Assembly (NCBI GenBank): GCA_022843165.1
Contig: JALHOD010000004.1
Location: forward strand, 62,001 to 126,000
Length of the DNA: 64,000 nt
Source of the DNA: Pseudorhodoplanes sp.
Lineage (GTDB): Bacteria; Pseudomonadota; Alphaproteobacteria; Rhizobiales; Xanthobacteraceae
Direction: 5' to 3'
The notes under the pieces are model-generated. The model was not told the DNA's origin, did not search any database, and was given only the letters and a program-made list of their open reading frames with translations. The translations under genes were made by a program, and so were the position numbers. Below are positions 45,428 through 58,370 of this stretch, in pieces; within the stretch, counting starts at the first letter, position 1, and each line of letters opens with the position of its first letter.

Positions 45428-45751
45428 TTACAGACCATAGATCCGACACAGGGTCGCCACCGCGACACCGATTCCGACCGCGAGGAACTCGTTGCGGCGG
45501 AGCAGCATGGAGACGATCACCGCACCGACCGCGAAATAGGCGGTGGGGCCGGTCTTCACCACCACCGGCAGGACCAGCGCGACGATGACCGAACCCGGCA
45601 GGGCCTCCAGCATCTTGCGCATGCGCGGCGTGATCGGGACATGACCCATCAGCCAATAGCCGCCGAGCCGCATGAGCTGGGTTGCCGCCGACATCGCGCA
45701 GATCGCAAGCACCGCAGCATAGGGCAGCACGTCATTTGCGGTCATCGACAA
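45428..45751 (-). CDS. AzlD family branched-chain amino-acid exporter subunit
   Basis: 107-residue membrane protein with three or four hydrophobic helices (about 10-30, 50-66, 69-85 and 90-106), matching AzlD: TRLGGYWL-type motif (MRLGGYWLMGHV), LEALPGSVIVALVLP, and a C-terminal short helix. With AzlC it forms an exporter of branched-chain amino acids or their analogues. It overlaps azlC by 20 bases, so the pair is coupled. Confidence 0.9.
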   Translation of the reverse strand: MSMTANDVLPYAAVLAICAMSAATQLMRLGGYWLMGHVPITPRMRKMLEALPGSVIVALVLPVVVKTGPTAYFAVGAVIVSMLLRRNEFLAVGIGVAVATLCRIYGL

Positions 45752-46466
45752 AGCCTCCGCTCACCGCGCCCGCGAGCGCGCCGCAGATGATGAACCACCA
45801 GCCCGGCACCACACGTTCCACGACCAGCGCCACCAGCCCCGCCACCGCCCAGGGAATGGCGCGGCGCGGGCCGGGCCAGATCGGCATCAGCATGGCGACG
45901 AAATAGATCGGCACGATCAGATCGAGTCCGAAGCGGCGCGGATCGGCGATCAGCGCGCCGCCCAGATAGCCGAATACGGTGACGGGAACCCAGACGATCC
46001 ACACCGCCAGACTGGCGCCGAGCAGCACGCCGGCATCGGCCCCGCCCTGGCGGCGGTAGCGGATGGCGTTGATCCAGCTCATGTCGGTGATCACGGTCAA
46101 CATCGGATAGACCTGCCACGGCGGCAGCGGACCGAGCCATGGCCGCAAGGACGCGCTCATCAGCAGCATGCGCATGTTCACGACCGCGGTGACCAGCGCG
46201 AGCGTGGTGATCAGGCCGAGCGTCATGTGACCGGACCAGATTTCCATCGCCACAAGCTGCGAGGCGCCCGCGAAGACGATGGTGCTCATCAGCACCGCTT
46301 CGGAGAACGACAGCCCTTTCTGCGCGGCGACCGCGCCAAAGGCGGCCCCGAACACCGCAACGCCCGGCAGCACCGGCAAGACCAGACGAAGTCCCTGGCT
46401 CAAGCCGGCCAAGGTCCAGTGCGGCTCGGGGCCGCGATCATCCGGTTCGGATTGCATGGTTGTCAT
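45732..46466 (-). CDS. AzlC family branched-chain amino-acid exporter subunit
   Basis: 244-residue membrane protein with about six helices. GAAFGAVAAQKGLSFSEAVLMSTIVFAGASQLVAME is the AzlC signature, followed by MRMLLMSASLRPWL. The larger subunit of an AzlCD-type exporter. The gene is divergent from an MFS transporter gene (99 bases apart), with which it may share a regulatory region. Confidence 0.92.
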   Translation of the reverse strand: MTTMQSEPDDRGPEPHWTLAGLSQGLRLVLPVLPGVAVFGAAFGAVAAQKGLSFSEAVLMSTIVFAGASQLVAMEIWSGHMTLGLITTLALVTAVVNMRMLLMSASLRPWLGPLPPWQVYPMLTVITDMSWINAIRYRRQGGADAGVLLGASLAVWIVWVPVTVFGYLGGALIADPRRFGLDLIVPIYFVAMLMPIWPGPRRAIPWAVAGLVALVVERVVPGWWFIICGALAGAVSGGFVDDRK

Positions 46467-46564
46467 GTCGGGATGGGGGTCGGAAGGCCTAGCAAAGGCC
46501 GGTTAGCTGAGCAATGTTGTTTGCGCATTCGTCCCATGTGCCACCCGTTTTCCGGCTTTCCCGC

Positions 46565-47728
46565 ATGACATTCGACACGCGCCGCCTGGCGGTCGCACTC
46601 GCCGGCGGCGGCGCCTTTCTCAATCTGTATTCGCCGCAGGCGGTGCTGCCGCTGCTGTCGGCGGAATTCGGCGCGCGCGCCGCCGACATCAGCACGATCA
46701 TGACCGCTTCCACGCTCGCCGTCGCGCTGACCGCGCCGTTCACCGGCGCGATCGCCGACGTGCTGGGACGCAAGCGCGTGATCACGGCGGCGATGGTGGC
46801 GCTTGTGGTTCCCACCGTGATGATCGCCTTTGCCCCCAGCCTCGACATGATCGTGTTCTGGCGCTTCGTGCAGGGCCTGCTGCTGCCGCCGATCTTCGCT
46901 GTGACGGTGGCCTATATCGGCGGCGAGTGGCCCGCCGACGAAGCGGTCGGCATGACCGGCATCTATACCTCGGGCGCGGCGGTGGGCGGCTTTCTCGGCC
47001 GGCTGCTGACCGGCCTGCTGGCGGAACCGGTCGGCTGGCGCGGCGCGTTTCTGGCCGATGCCGTGCTGACGGCGCTCTGCGCGCTGGGCGTGATCCTGCT
47101 GCTGCCGCGCGAAAAGAATTTTGTGCGCGCGGACAATATCGGCGCGTCGCTGCGGCAGATGCTCGATCATCTGCGCAAGCTGAAACTGCTGGCGACCTTC
47201 GCGGTCGGCTTCGGCGTACTGTTCAATTTCATCGCGGCCTTCACCTTCATCAATTTCGTGCTGGCGGCGCCGCCCTACAATCTGTCGCCCGCCGCGCTCG
47301 GGCTGATTTTCGTGGTCTATCTGATCGGTACGGTGACCACGCCGACCACCGGCATCTGGGTGGCACGATTCGGCCGTCGGCATTTCGTGATCGGCGTGCT
47401 TGTGGTCTGGGCCTGCGGCATCGCGCTGACGCTTGTGCCATCGCTGGCGGTGATCATCCTGGGACTGGCGATCGCGGCGGTATGCGGTTTCTTCGTGCAG
47501 GCGTCGTCGCAGAGTTTTGTCGCCACCTCCGCCAGGACCGGCACCTCCTCGGCCATCGGGCTGTATGTGACAGCCTTCTATGCCGGCGGCAGCGCCGGCG
47601 CATTCTTTCCCGGCCTGGCCTGGGAGAGCGGCGGATGGACCGCCGTGGTGGCGCTGCTGCTCGGCATGCTCGCCTTCATGGCGCTGGTGGTGGCTTTGGT
47701 CTGGCAGCGGGACACCAAGCCAATATAG
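46565..47728 (+). CDS. MFS transporter
   Basis: 387-residue major facilitator with 12 predicted helices. The loop 2-3 motif GAIADVLGRKRVI (about 60-72) and the related loop 8-9 motif WVARFGRRHFVIGV (about 260-275) are present. It resembles the YnfM/arabinose-efflux branch of drug and metabolite exporters; the substrate cannot be inferred. The start at 46565 (MTFDTRR) fits the family better than 46514. A separate gene encoding a secreted protein follows after 34 bases. Confidence 0.9.
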   Translation: MTFDTRRLAVALAGGGAFLNLYSPQAVLPLLSAEFGARAADISTIMTASTLAVALTAPFTGAIADVLGRKRVITAAMVALVVPTVMIAFAPSLDMIVFWRFVQGLLLPPIFAVTVAYIGGEWPADEAVGMTGIYTSGAAVGGFLGRLLTGLLAEPVGWRGAFLADAVLTALCALGVILLLPREKNFVRADNIGASLRQMLDHLRKLKLLATFAVGFGVLFNFIAAFTFINFVLAAPPYNLSPAALGLIFVVYLIGTVTTPTTGIWVARFGRRHFVIGVLVVWACGIALTLVPSLAVIILGLAIAAVCGFFVQASSQSFVATSARTGTSSAIGLYVTAFYAGGSAGAFFPGLAWESGGWTAVVALLLGMLAFMALVVALVWQRDTKPI

Positions 47729-47762
47729 ATTTGCAGGATCAGAGCGAACAGGATTCCCCGGA

Positions 47763-48788
47763 ATGCAGACGCCTTTCGCCGCCATCATGGCGATCCTTGC
47801 GGCGATGACACCCGCCCTCGCGCAGGAGGACAAGAAGCAAACGCCCCTGCCCTCGCATCTGCCGCTTGCGACCGAAGCCTGTTTCGGCCGGGTCTATGAC
47901 GCGGCGCATCTTGCAAAGCATCCGAAGCAGCGCGTCACCAGCTTCCACCTGTCGCGCGAGTTCAACGCCGATCGCCATTCCGAAAACGAACCGTCGTCCG
48001 AGCAGGAACTGAGACGTTCCGACGGCGAATACGGCAACGTAAATGTCACCGCCTATGTCCGCTTCCGCGACCGCAAGGGCGTCTATGCCAACGGGCTGAC
48101 CTGCCGCAAATCCGACAGCGGCAAGATCTTCTGCGGCGTCGATTGCGACGGCGGCAGCTTCAACCTGAAGCCCGGCGGCGCATCCCTGCTGCTGGAGAAC
48201 AACGGCTTCGTGGTGGTGGGCGGCTGCGGCGCCAGCGAGGACGAGCAGGAGAACGAGGAACACGTCTCGCCCGGCCAGGACGACAAGGTGTTCCGGCTCG
48301 ATCCCAGACCGGTTGCGGCCTGCCTGGCCGAGCGCGCGGCCATGGCACCGGCCTGGGCCAAGCTCGGCACGCCGCTGCGGACGCGCTTCAATGAGACCGA
48401 CACCCTGTGCCTCAGCCGCAGCTACGACGCCGCGCATCTCAAATCCCATCCCCGGCAGACCGTGAAACGGATCGCGGTTCTGCGAACCAGGGATTCGAAA
48501 TCCGAGCCCGGCGCGGTGTTCTACACGCTGACCTTCCGGATCGAGACCCGGGACGGCAAGACGTTCGAACAGAAGACCACCTGCGGACCCGACAACTATG
48601 CCTATGCCTGCACCCTCAACAGGCAGATGGACGTGCAGCGCGACTTCTACCTGACGCGCGCCGCCAACAACGACGTGCTGCTGCGCGACAGGCACGGCAT
48701 GCTGCAGAAGCTGTTCGATGTCAGGCTCGGCAGCGACGATCGCGTGTTCCGGCTCAGGACCGAACCGGAAACGGCCTGCCGGTTCTGA
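47763..48788 (+). CDS. Secreted hypothetical protein with two internal repeats
   Basis: 341-residue exported protein: signal peptide 1-20 (TPALAQ cleavage), then two related domains. The first starts near Cys40 (CFGRVYDAAHLAKHPKQRV) and the second near Cys216 (CLSRSYDAAHLKSHPRQTV); each continues into a beta-rich region with conserved Cys pairs and ends with a DDKVFRLDP or DDRVFRLRT strand followed by a C-terminal Cys. No named family is recognised. It is probably periplasmic and disulfide-stabilised. The start is the ATG at 47763. Confidence 0.82.
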   Translation: MQTPFAAIMAILAAMTPALAQEDKKQTPLPSHLPLATEACFGRVYDAAHLAKHPKQRVTSFHLSREFNADRHSENEPSSEQELRRSDGEYGNVNVTAYVRFRDRKGVYANGLTCRKSDSGKIFCGVDCDGGSFNLKPGGASLLLENNGFVVVGGCGASEDEQENEEHVSPGQDDKVFRLDPRPVAACLAERAAMAPAWAKLGTPLRTRFNETDTLCLSRSYDAAHLKSHPRQTVKRIAVLRTRDSKSEPGAVFYTLTFRIETRDGKTFEQKTTCGPDNYAYACTLNRQMDVQRDFYLTRAANNDVLLRDRHGMLQKLFDVRLGSDDRVFRLRTEPETACRF

Positions 48789-48796
48789 CACGCGGA

Positions 48797-49843
48797 TTAT
48801 TGCGGGTCGGTTTTCTTCAGGATCAGGATCGAGAGATTGCCCTCGGGCCGGTAATCCTTCCGGTGCAGCTCGAACTGCGTCGGCGCGATCTTTTTCACGC
48901 CCTGCCCGCAGAAACTAACCAGATTGTCGGGATGGCCCTTGTCCACCACCAGGCGGAAATCGCCGATCGGACCCGACCAGTTCGCCCCGGTGCGGAGGAT
49001 GTAGTCGATGCGCTCTTCGGTGAAGGGCACACCAAAATCGCCCTTGGCGTCCCGTTTCGCGCGCGCGACGGCGGAGAAGAAGCCCTTGTCGAGGCAGTAT
49101 TTGCGGCTGTACTCGGCGAACCAGGATTCCTTCTCGGCCTCCCGGTTGCCAAAGCCGGTGCCGGCGGTTTCGCCGACGCTCGGCCGGTAGCGATGCGCGA
49201 TCACAGTCTCGGCGCCGGCCGGGAAAATCTGCTCCCAGTAGAAGGTGGTGCGCAGCGCCCAGCGCGCGGCGAGATGCTGCTGCATCCCCTTGCCGATATC
49301 GTATTCCTCGATCTCGGCGAGGCCGATGCGGATCAGATCGTCCCACTTGTCGCGCGGCAGACGGTCGAGCGCCTCGTTGGTGGTGCCGAGATGCGGCGCG
49401 AGCGGAAGACCGAGGTCCAGCAGATATCTGGTGCGGTCGATGCCGGCGGCGATCACCCGCTGCTCGACCTGGGTATTGACCGGCTTGCCGTTCACCTGGG
49501 TGGAGAAATCCAGCGCATTGACCGCATCGTCGCTCGGCAGCGCGAGCGCCACGTCCTGACCGGCCTTGATCTCCGGGATCGGAAACGCGACCAGCACCTT
49601 CACGTCGCGGGCGGTCTTGTTGAAGAAGCGGTAGCGGACCTTCACCTCGGCGGCGGAAATGAACAGGTCCTCGCTGCGCATCTCGACCTGATCGTTCTGA
49701 ACGAAGATCAGGCCGCCGGTGGCCAGTTCGGCGCTGGAATCGTTGGCGGTGGCGCCCGGCGCCAGCAGCGCCAGGGCCGCAACGAAAACGGCGCGCCGCA
49801 TGAGCCATGCGCGCGCGCCGTGAATGGAGACAGGTGACGTCAC
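48797..49843 (-). CDS. DUF4424 family exported protein
   Basis: 348-residue periplasmic protein of the DUF4424 family: NDSSAELATGGLIFVQNDQVEMRSEDLFISAAEVKVRYRF following the signal peptide, then the FPIPEI and DYILRTGANWSGPIGDFRLVVDKG motifs. Family function is unknown. Starting at 49801 (MRRAVFVAALALLAPGATA) gives a cleaner signal peptide; 49843 is the longest frame and begins 3 bases after the ftsH stop. It may be the distal gene of the ftsH transcript. Confidence 0.85.
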   Translation of the reverse strand: MTSPVSIHGARAWLMRRAVFVAALALLAPGATANDSSAELATGGLIFVQNDQVEMRSEDLFISAAEVKVRYRFFNKTARDVKVLVAFPIPEIKAGQDVALALPSDDAVNALDFSTQVNGKPVNTQVEQRVIAAGIDRTRYLLDLGLPLAPHLGTTNEALDRLPRDKWDDLIRIGLAEIEEYDIGKGMQQHLAARWALRTTFYWEQIFPAGAETVIAHRYRPSVGETAGTGFGNREAEKESWFAEYSRKYCLDKGFFSAVARAKRDAKGDFGVPFTEERIDYILRTGANWSGPIGDFRLVVDKGHPDNLVSFCGQGVKKIAPTQFELHRKDYRPEGNLSILILKKTDPQ

Positions 49844-49845
49844 GG

Positions 49846-51765
<1,920 letters not shown>

Positions 51766-51911
51766 CCGAAGTCCTTGTTCTGCCGCCGTGGCCCCAGGCG
51801 GACGTTTGTAACCGGAAAAAGCGGCGCTTCTCTTAAGTCATTTCCCCGAGGAATTGAATGTAGGACCGACCCTGCCCTCTGCCAAGGGAAGCGCCGGAAA
51901 GTCGGCCCTTT

Positions 51912-53000
51912 TCATCCTAGCCGCCGCGGCGGCCCCTCGCTTTTGCGAGTTTTGCGCGTGGTTAAGGCGGAAATTCGGCCTCCCGAACCCCGCCGGGGCG
52001 GCGCCCGCTCAATCACCAGCCGGCGGGCGGTCAGGGTGAGGACGGCGCCGGCCAAGGTGCGGCGAATCGGCGCTGAACCGGCCTGTTCGCCCAGTTCGGC
52101 AAAAAGCCGCTCCAGCTTGCCAAGTTCGACCGGGCCCTCATCACCCACCTGCGCGATTGCGCGGCCGAGCAGACGCAACGCGATCTCCTCCGGCAATTGG
52201 CGGAACTCGCCGGCGCCGAATTCGATCCGCAGACCGTCAGCCGCAGGCGACCAGGCCAGATGGTCGGCGGCCTGTCCGACGGCAGCCTGCAACGCGGTCT
52301 CCGCGCGCCGGATACGGCGGGCCAGAAGCGCCAGCCTTGCGGCGGTGAGTCCCTCCTCCGCGAGACCGGGCATCAGCATCCGCATTCGCGCGCGCGTGAA
52401 ACGCGGATCGCGGTTGGAGGGGTCGTCGGCATACACGACGCCGAGCTGGCCCAGCGTCGCGACGAGCCGCGCCTTGGGCAGATCGAGCAAGGGACGCACA
52501 ATGCGCGTTCCGAACATGTCGCTTTCGCGCGCCATCGCTGCGAGGCCGGATAATCCGCTGCCGCGCGCCAGCCGGATCAGCACGGTCTCGGCCTGATCGT
52601 CCAGCGTATGGGCGGTCAGCACCAGCCGCGCCCCGGCCTTGGCGGCCTCCGCACTCAGCAAACGGTAGCGCGCCGCGCGCGCGGCATCCTGCAAGCCGGT
52701 CTTCGGCTTGGGTCCGTTCCAGCGCAATGTGCGATGCTTCACGCCGGCGTCGCGCGCATGACGCTTGACGGCATTTGCCTCTTTCGCCGATTCCGGACGC
52801 ATGCGGTGATCGATGGTCACGGCGATCAGTTCGGGACCGCGCTTGAGCGACGCGCGCCAACGCGCGGCGAGCGCCAGCAGCGCCATGGAATCCGGACCGC
52901 CGGACACCGCAAGAATGAGAACAGATTCGGACGACAGATCGGCGAACAGCGCCTTTGCTTCGCCCACAGAGACCGGCAACGTGACGTCAGCAGCCGGCAC
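51912..53000 (-). CDS. tilS: tRNA(Ile)-lysidine synthetase
   Basis: 362-residue ATP-dependent enzyme that converts C34 of the CAU anticodon of tRNA-Ile2 to lysidine, allowing AUA decoding. The PP-loop motif SGGPDSMAL is near 34-42, followed by TIDHRMRPES, and the catalytic core contains LTAHTLDDQAETVLIRLARGSG. The C-terminal part is shorter than in E. coli TilS. It overlaps ybgF by 14 bases, the usual alphaproteobacterial linkage to the tol-pal cluster. Confidence 0.94.
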   Translation of the reverse strand: MPAADVTLPVSVGEAKALFADLSSESVLILAVSGGPDSMALLALAARWRASLKRGPELIAVTIDHRMRPESAKEANAVKRHARDAGVKHRTLRWNGPKPKTGLQDAARAARYRLLSAEAAKAGARLVLTAHTLDDQAETVLIRLARGSGLSGLAAMARESDMFGTRIVRPLLDLPKARLVATLGQLGVVYADDPSNRDPRFTRARMRMLMPGLAEEGLTAARLALLARRIRRAETALQAAVGQAADHLAWSPAADGLRIEFGAGEFRQLPEEIALRLLGRAIAQVGDEGPVELGKLERLFAELGEQAGSAPIRRTLAGAVLTLTARRLVIERAPPRRGSGGRISALTTRKTRKSEGPPRRLG

Positions 53001-54042
53001 GCTTCTGTTCCCGCTCCACGCCCTGCTTCACGCCGAGCGACGCGCGCGGGTATTTGCGCCCGATCTCGCCAAATGTCGCACAGGCGGCGTCCTTCTCGCG
53101 CAACGCGGCGAGCGACTGACCGAGCCGCAGCAGCGAATCCGGCGCCTTGCCCGAGGTCTCATGCTTGGTCGACACCTGAAGGAACGACTCGGCCGCGTCG
53201 CGATAGCGCTGACGCTGGAACAGGCTTTCGCCCAGCCAGTATTGCGCGTCCGGCGCGAGCCGGTCGCGCGCATGGGTTTTCAGGAAGTCGCGGAAAACCT
53301 CTTCGGCCGCGGCGTAATCCTTGCGCTGGATATAGCCGTAGCCGAGATCGTACAATTCCTTCGGCGTCTGCGCCGACGGCGAGACCGACGCGAGGGTTCC
53401 GCCCGGAGCCGGGCCGCGCCGCCCGGGCGCCAGTGACGGATCGCTCGCAGCACCGCCGGCCATGGTCGAAATATCCAGCGGCGATCCGGCTTCCCGTCCG
53501 CCTTGCGCACCGACCGGTTCATCGGCGGCGATATCGGCCGGCGGCGCCGAGGGCTGGCCGGCGGGCAGCGACCCCAGCGCGCGCGGCGCACCGGGCGCGG
53601 CCGGATTGGCGCTGGGATCGAAGGCGTCGCCGCGGCGGCCGGCGGGATTGGGAGAGGCTACGAAATTGGGATTGTCGCGCGGATCGACATCGGAGCGGCG
53701 GCCCGGGATCGGCTGCGGCTGCACCGGCGGCTGCATTTGCGGCTGCACCGGCTGTTGCATGCGCGGCTGTTGCGGCTGCGCCTGCTGCGGTCCGCGCGGC
53801 GCCGTGCCTTTTCCTCCCAACTCCTGGAAGCGGAAGTCGTTGTCTTCCTGCGTCCGCCGCACCTGCTGCTCGAGCTGCTGATTGCGGAATTGCAGCTGCT
53901 CGATCTGGCCGGTGAGCTGGCGGATCTGGTTTTCCATCGCCTCCAGCCGCATCACGACGTCGGACGCCGACATCTGCGCGCGCGCGGGCGGCGCAGGGAT
54001 CAGCGCGACTGCGGCCAGAGCCGCGAACAGGACAGAACGCAT
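52987..54042 (-). CDS. cpoB: Tol-Pal accessory protein YbgF (CpoB)
   Basis: 351-residue periplasmic protein coordinating outer-membrane constriction with peptidoglycan synthesis. Signal peptide 1-22; coiled-coil trimerisation segment about 27-75 (IRQLTGQIEQLQFRNQQLEQQV); a long Pro/Gln-rich low-complexity linker (about 85-215); then C-terminal TPR repeats (YIQRKDYAAAEEVFRDFLKTH, YWLGESLFQRQRYRDAAESF). Order in the cluster: pal upstream, tilS downstream with a 14-base overlap. The linker is longer than in E. coli CpoB. Confidence 0.93.
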   Translation of the reverse strand: MRSVLFAALAAVALIPAPPARAQMSASDVVMRLEAMENQIRQLTGQIEQLQFRNQQLEQQVRRTQEDNDFRFQELGGKGTAPRGPQQAQPQQPRMQQPVQPQMQPPVQPQPIPGRRSDVDPRDNPNFVASPNPAGRRGDAFDPSANPAAPGAPRALGSLPAGQPSAPPADIAADEPVGAQGGREAGSPLDISTMAGGAASDPSLAPGRRGPAPGGTLASVSPSAQTPKELYDLGYGYIQRKDYAAAEEVFRDFLKTHARDRLAPDAQYWLGESLFQRQRYRDAAESFLQVSTKHETSGKAPDSLLRLGQSLAALREKDAACATFGEIGRKYPRASLGVKQGVEREQKRAGC

Positions 54043-54188
54043 TGGAAAATGCTCGTTTTTACTTCAACCAGCCGGGTCATAGCATAGACAGCGGTACGAC
54101 CAAATTGTGACTGGCCGCCCCCGAAACGCAACCGGCGCCTCACGGCGCCGGCGGAAAATCCTTAGATAACCTGCAGCCTTAGCGAGCC

Positions 54189-54674
54189 TCAGGAACTCGC
54201 ATTGAGAACCGTGACCGCGCGGCGGTTCTGCGACCAGCAGGAGATGTCGTTGCAGACCGCGACCGGCCGCTCCTTGCCGTAGGAGATCGTGCGCATGCGC
54301 TGGGGATTGATCCCGCGCGAGGCGAGATATTCCCGCACCGCCTGGGCGCGGCGGTTGCCGAGGCCGATATTGTATTCGCGCGTGCCGCGCTCGTCGGCAT
54401 GGCCCTCGATCGTGAACGTGTACTGGCTGTAGCGCTGCAGCCATTGCACCTGCTTGTCGAGGGTGGCGCGCGACTGCGACGTCAATTCGGTCTGATCCGA
54501 CTCGAAGAACACGCGATCGCCGACATTCACAACGAAATCCTGCTGGCTGCCGGGCGTGGCGGCGCCTGCGCCCAGCTGATCGCCGGGCTTGTTGGCGCAA
54601 GCCGAAACGGCGAGCGATGCGGCAAGCATCGTCACAAGACCAAACGCGCGGAGCAATCGACTGGCACGAGTCAT
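54189..54674 (-). CDS. pal: Peptidoglycan-associated lipoprotein Pal
   Basis: 161-residue outer-membrane lipoprotein. The lipobox LAVSAC gives the lipidated Cys26, followed by a flexible linker and an OmpA-like peptidoglycan-binding domain with IEGHADERGTREYNIGLG and NRRAQAVREYLASRG. It anchors the outer membrane to peptidoglycan and binds TolB. It is encoded between tolB and ybgF, in the standard order, with a 17-bp palindrome upstream. Confidence 0.96.
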   Translation of the reverse strand: MTRASRLLRAFGLVTMLAASLAVSACANKPGDQLGAGAATPGSQQDFVVNVGDRVFFESDQTELTSQSRATLDKQVQWLQRYSQYTFTIEGHADERGTREYNIGLGNRRAQAVREYLASRGINPQRMRTISYGKERPVAVCNDISCWSQNRRAVTVLNASS

Positions 54675-54728
54675 TCCGGTGCCTCCATTCTCGAAGTCTT
54701 ACCGAAGCCTTTCTTCCGGTCTAACCCG

Positions 54729-54745
54729 CGTTCGTTAAACGAACG
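54729..54745. promoter_or_regulatory. 17-bp palindrome upstream of pal
   Basis: CGTTCGTT-A-AACGAACG lies 55 bases before the pal start, in the tolB-pal gap. It could be a regulator site in a pal promoter or part of an mRNA hairpin. No known consensus is matched. Confidence 0.45.
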
Positions 54746-54860
54746 TTCCGTCAACCTTGACGAGGACTTGAAACCGAAAGGAAAAACGCCGGATGGCAAT
54801 AAAGCTTTTGGAATGGTTACCTATGTCTTAACGCCGAAATTGGGGCGAGACACGAGAAAA

Positions 54861-56246
54861 TCAGGACAAAAGCGGCGACCAGGCCGGATCGGACGCAAAA
54901 GACGGCGTCGGAACCCGCTGTTCGTTGCGGCCGGTGATGTCGACCGTATAGAGCGACGGACCGGAATTGCCCCCCGGATCGCGGAAAAACATGATGACCC
55001 GGCCGTTCGGCGCGAAGGTCGGCCCCTCGTTGTGGAACCCCTCGGTCAGCAGGCGTTCGCCGGAGCCGTCGGTGTTCATGATGCCGATGCCGAAGCGGCC
55101 GCCGCCCTGCTTGGTGAAGGCGATGGTGTCGCCGCGCGGCGACCAGACCGGCGTGGAATAGGAGCCTTCGCCGAAACTGATGCGTTGCGCGTTACCGCCG
55201 CTCGCGCTCATCACATAGATCTGCTGCGAGCCGCCGCGATCGGATTCGAAACAGATGCGGGTGCCGTCCGGCGAATAGGACGGCGCGGTGTCGATGGCCG
55301 GGGATTGCGTCAGGCGCGTGGTGGCCTTGGAGCGCAGATCCATCACGAACAGGTTCGAGTTGGACCCCTGCTGCAAACTCATGATCACGCGCTGACCGTC
55401 GGGCGAGAAGCGCGGCGAGAAAGTCATGCCGGGAAAATTGCCGACGATTTCCCGCTGGCCGGTTTCGATGTTGAGCAGGAAGACGCGCGGGTCGCCCTGG
55501 CCGAACGACATGTAGGTGATTTCCTGCGTCGACGGCGAGAAGCGCGGCGTGAGCACGAGATCGTCGCCGCGGGTGAGATAGCGCACATTGGCGCCGTCCT
55601 GGTCCATGATGGTCAGTCGCTTCACGCGGCGCTCCTTCGGACCGGATTCGTCGACGAAGACGATGCGGGTGTCGAAATAACCCTTTTCACCGGTCAGTCG
55701 CTCGTAGATCGCGTCCGAAATGATGTGGCCGATGCGGCGCCAGTTGTCCGGCGTCGTGAAATATTGCTGGCCGGCCTGCTGCGCGCCGGCGAACACATCC
55801 CACAGGCGGAATTCCGCCTTCAGGCGTCCGTCGTTCTGGCGGGTGACGCGGCCGGTGACGAGCGCCTGCGCGTTGATGGCACGCCAGTCCGGAAAGCGGG
55901 GTACGGTATCGGGGTTGCCGATCTTCTCGATGTAAGCGGCGGGATCGATCGGCGCGAACAATCCGGAGCGGCGCAGATTGCTGGTGATGATGCCGGTGAC
56001 GTTGCGCGACACTTCGCCGTCGGCGGGACTGCCGGCGACGAAGTCCGGCAGCGCGATCGGCATCGGCTGCACGTTGCCTTGCGTGACGTCGAGCTTGAGG
56101 GCGGCGAAGACATTGTCGGATCGCAGTCCGGCCAAGGCCCCGGCGGTCATTCCAGCGCCCAGCGCCAGCATGCGCCGGCGTGTCAGCTTCGTGATCATGT
56201 TGTCGGAATCCCGCGCGGTCATCGGCTTCAATGGGTCATTCGGCAT
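54861..56246 (-). CDS. tolB: Tol-Pal beta-propeller protein TolB
   Basis: 461-residue periplasmic protein linking Pal to TolA. The N-terminal TolB_N domain is followed by five or six WD40-like TolB repeats ([44 protein letters not shown]). The signal carries a TRRRM twin-arginine-like motif before a hydrophobic core, so Tat export is possible. The ATG at 56246 overlaps the tolA stop (TGATG), which argues for translational coupling; 56222 and 56198 are alternative starts. Confidence 0.95.
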   Translation of the reverse strand: MPNDPLKPMTARDSDNMITKLTRRRMLALGAGMTAGALAGLRSDNVFAALKLDVTQGNVQPMPIALPDFVAGSPADGEVSRNVTGIITSNLRRSGLFAPIDPAAYIEKIGNPDTVPRFPDWRAINAQALVTGRVTRQNDGRLKAEFRLWDVFAGAQQAGQQYFTTPDNWRRIGHIISDAIYERLTGEKGYFDTRIVFVDESGPKERRVKRLTIMDQDGANVRYLTRGDDLVLTPRFSPSTQEITYMSFGQGDPRVFLLNIETGQREIVGNFPGMTFSPRFSPDGQRVIMSLQQGSNSNLFVMDLRSKATTRLTQSPAIDTAPSYSPDGTRICFESDRGGSQQIYVMSASGGNAQRISFGEGSYSTPVWSPRGDTIAFTKQGGGRFGIGIMNTDGSGERLLTEGFHNEGPTFAPNGRVIMFFRDPGGNSGPSLYTVDITGRNEQRVPTPSFASDPAWSPLLS

Positions 56247-57193
56247 CAACCGCGGAACAGCATATCGCGCGGATCGAAGGTGACCTCGATATCCTTCCAG
56301 GTCTCGTAAGTCTGTGGCTTCAGCATATTGAACGGCTGGCCGCGGAAGATCGCGCGGATCGCGCTGTCGCGGGCGGATTCGTACATCGCTCCGCGCCCGC
56401 TGGTGAGGACCGAGGGCGGACCGGCCAGCGTGCCGTCGGGCCGCAGCAGCATGCGCACGCGGATGATCATGTCGCCGGCATTGCGGATGCCGATCGGCGG
56501 ATTCCAGAGCTGGATCAGCCGCGCGCGCAAGGCATCGAGTTCGCTCTGCGACAATTCCGGCGCCTCGGCGCCCGGCGCACCGAGCGAAGCGGTGCGATTG
56601 ATGGTTTCACCCGTCGCGGCATGACGCGCCGGATCGCGCTTGTCGAGCAGCGCTGCGACCTGAGAAGGATCGAATTTCGGCTGCTTGGGCTGCGGCGGCT
56701 TTTTCTGCGGCAGCGGAACCGGCTTGGCCTCGGCCTTGGCCTCGGTCGGCTTGTCCTCTTCCTTATTTTTCTTCTCTTCTTTCTTCAGCGCCTCGGCGAT
56801 CGGATCGGCCTTGGGCTCCGGTTCTTTCTTCTCGACCTTTTCGGTCTTCTCGGGCGGCGTCGGCTCGGGCTTGGGCTTGGGCTCGGCCTTCTGCGGCTCC
56901 GGCGGCGGGGTATTGGTCGAGGCGGTGACGATTTCCTGCTTTTCGGTGATCTTGGGCGCCTGTTCGGTGACGGGCTTTCTCTCGGCCTGCTTCTCCACCA
57001 GCGGCTTCGGCGCTTCCTGCTTCTGGGCGTTCTTCACGCCCTCGGTCATCTTGGAGAAATCGGTGGCGGAGATGAAATCGACCGGGATCGATTCCGCGCC
57101 GGCATTCTCGAGCGGCTTCACATCGAACACCAGGACAGCCCACAACAGGACCCCGACATGGGCCGCCGCCGATATGGTCGTGCCGGTTTTCAT
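56246..57193 (-). CDS. tolA: Cell-envelope integrity protein TolA
   Basis: 315-residue inner-membrane protein: N-terminal anchor (about 6-25), a long Lys/Glu/Pro-rich periplasmic domain (about 55-200) and a C-terminal TonB/TolA-like domain (about 225-310, [23 protein letters not shown]). It transmits energy from TolQR to TolB-Pal. The start at 57193 ([12 protein letters not shown]) is chosen over 57238, which overlaps tolR. It lies 7 bases after tolR. Confidence 0.93.
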   Translation of the reverse strand: MKTGTTISAAAHVGVLLWAVLVFDVKPLENAGAESIPVDFISATDFSKMTEGVKNAQKQEAPKPLVEKQAERKPVTEQAPKITEKQEIVTASTNTPPPEPQKAEPKPKPEPTPPEKTEKVEKKEPEPKADPIAEALKKEEKKNKEEDKPTEAKAEAKPVPLPQKKPPQPKQPKFDPSQVAALLDKRDPARHAATGETINRTASLGAPGAEAPELSQSELDALRARLIQLWNPPIGIRNAGDMIIRVRMLLRPDGTLAGPPSVLTSGRGAMYESARDSAIRAIFRGQPFNMLKPQTYETWKDIEVTFDPRDMLFRG

Positions 57194-57200
57194 GCCGCGA

Positions 57201-57650
<450 letters not shown>

Positions 57651-57659
57651 GACCGGCCC

Positions 57660-58370
<711 letters not shown>

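Noticed and set aside
43394-45790. 798-codon plus-strand frame opposite the ThDP-enzyme and NIPSNAP genes
   Set aside because: Spans several real genes on the other strand and has shadow composition.
51766-51911. Heat-shock (sigma-32) promoter for ftsH
   Set aside because: No convincing CTTG and -10 pair with correct spacing was found on the minus strand.
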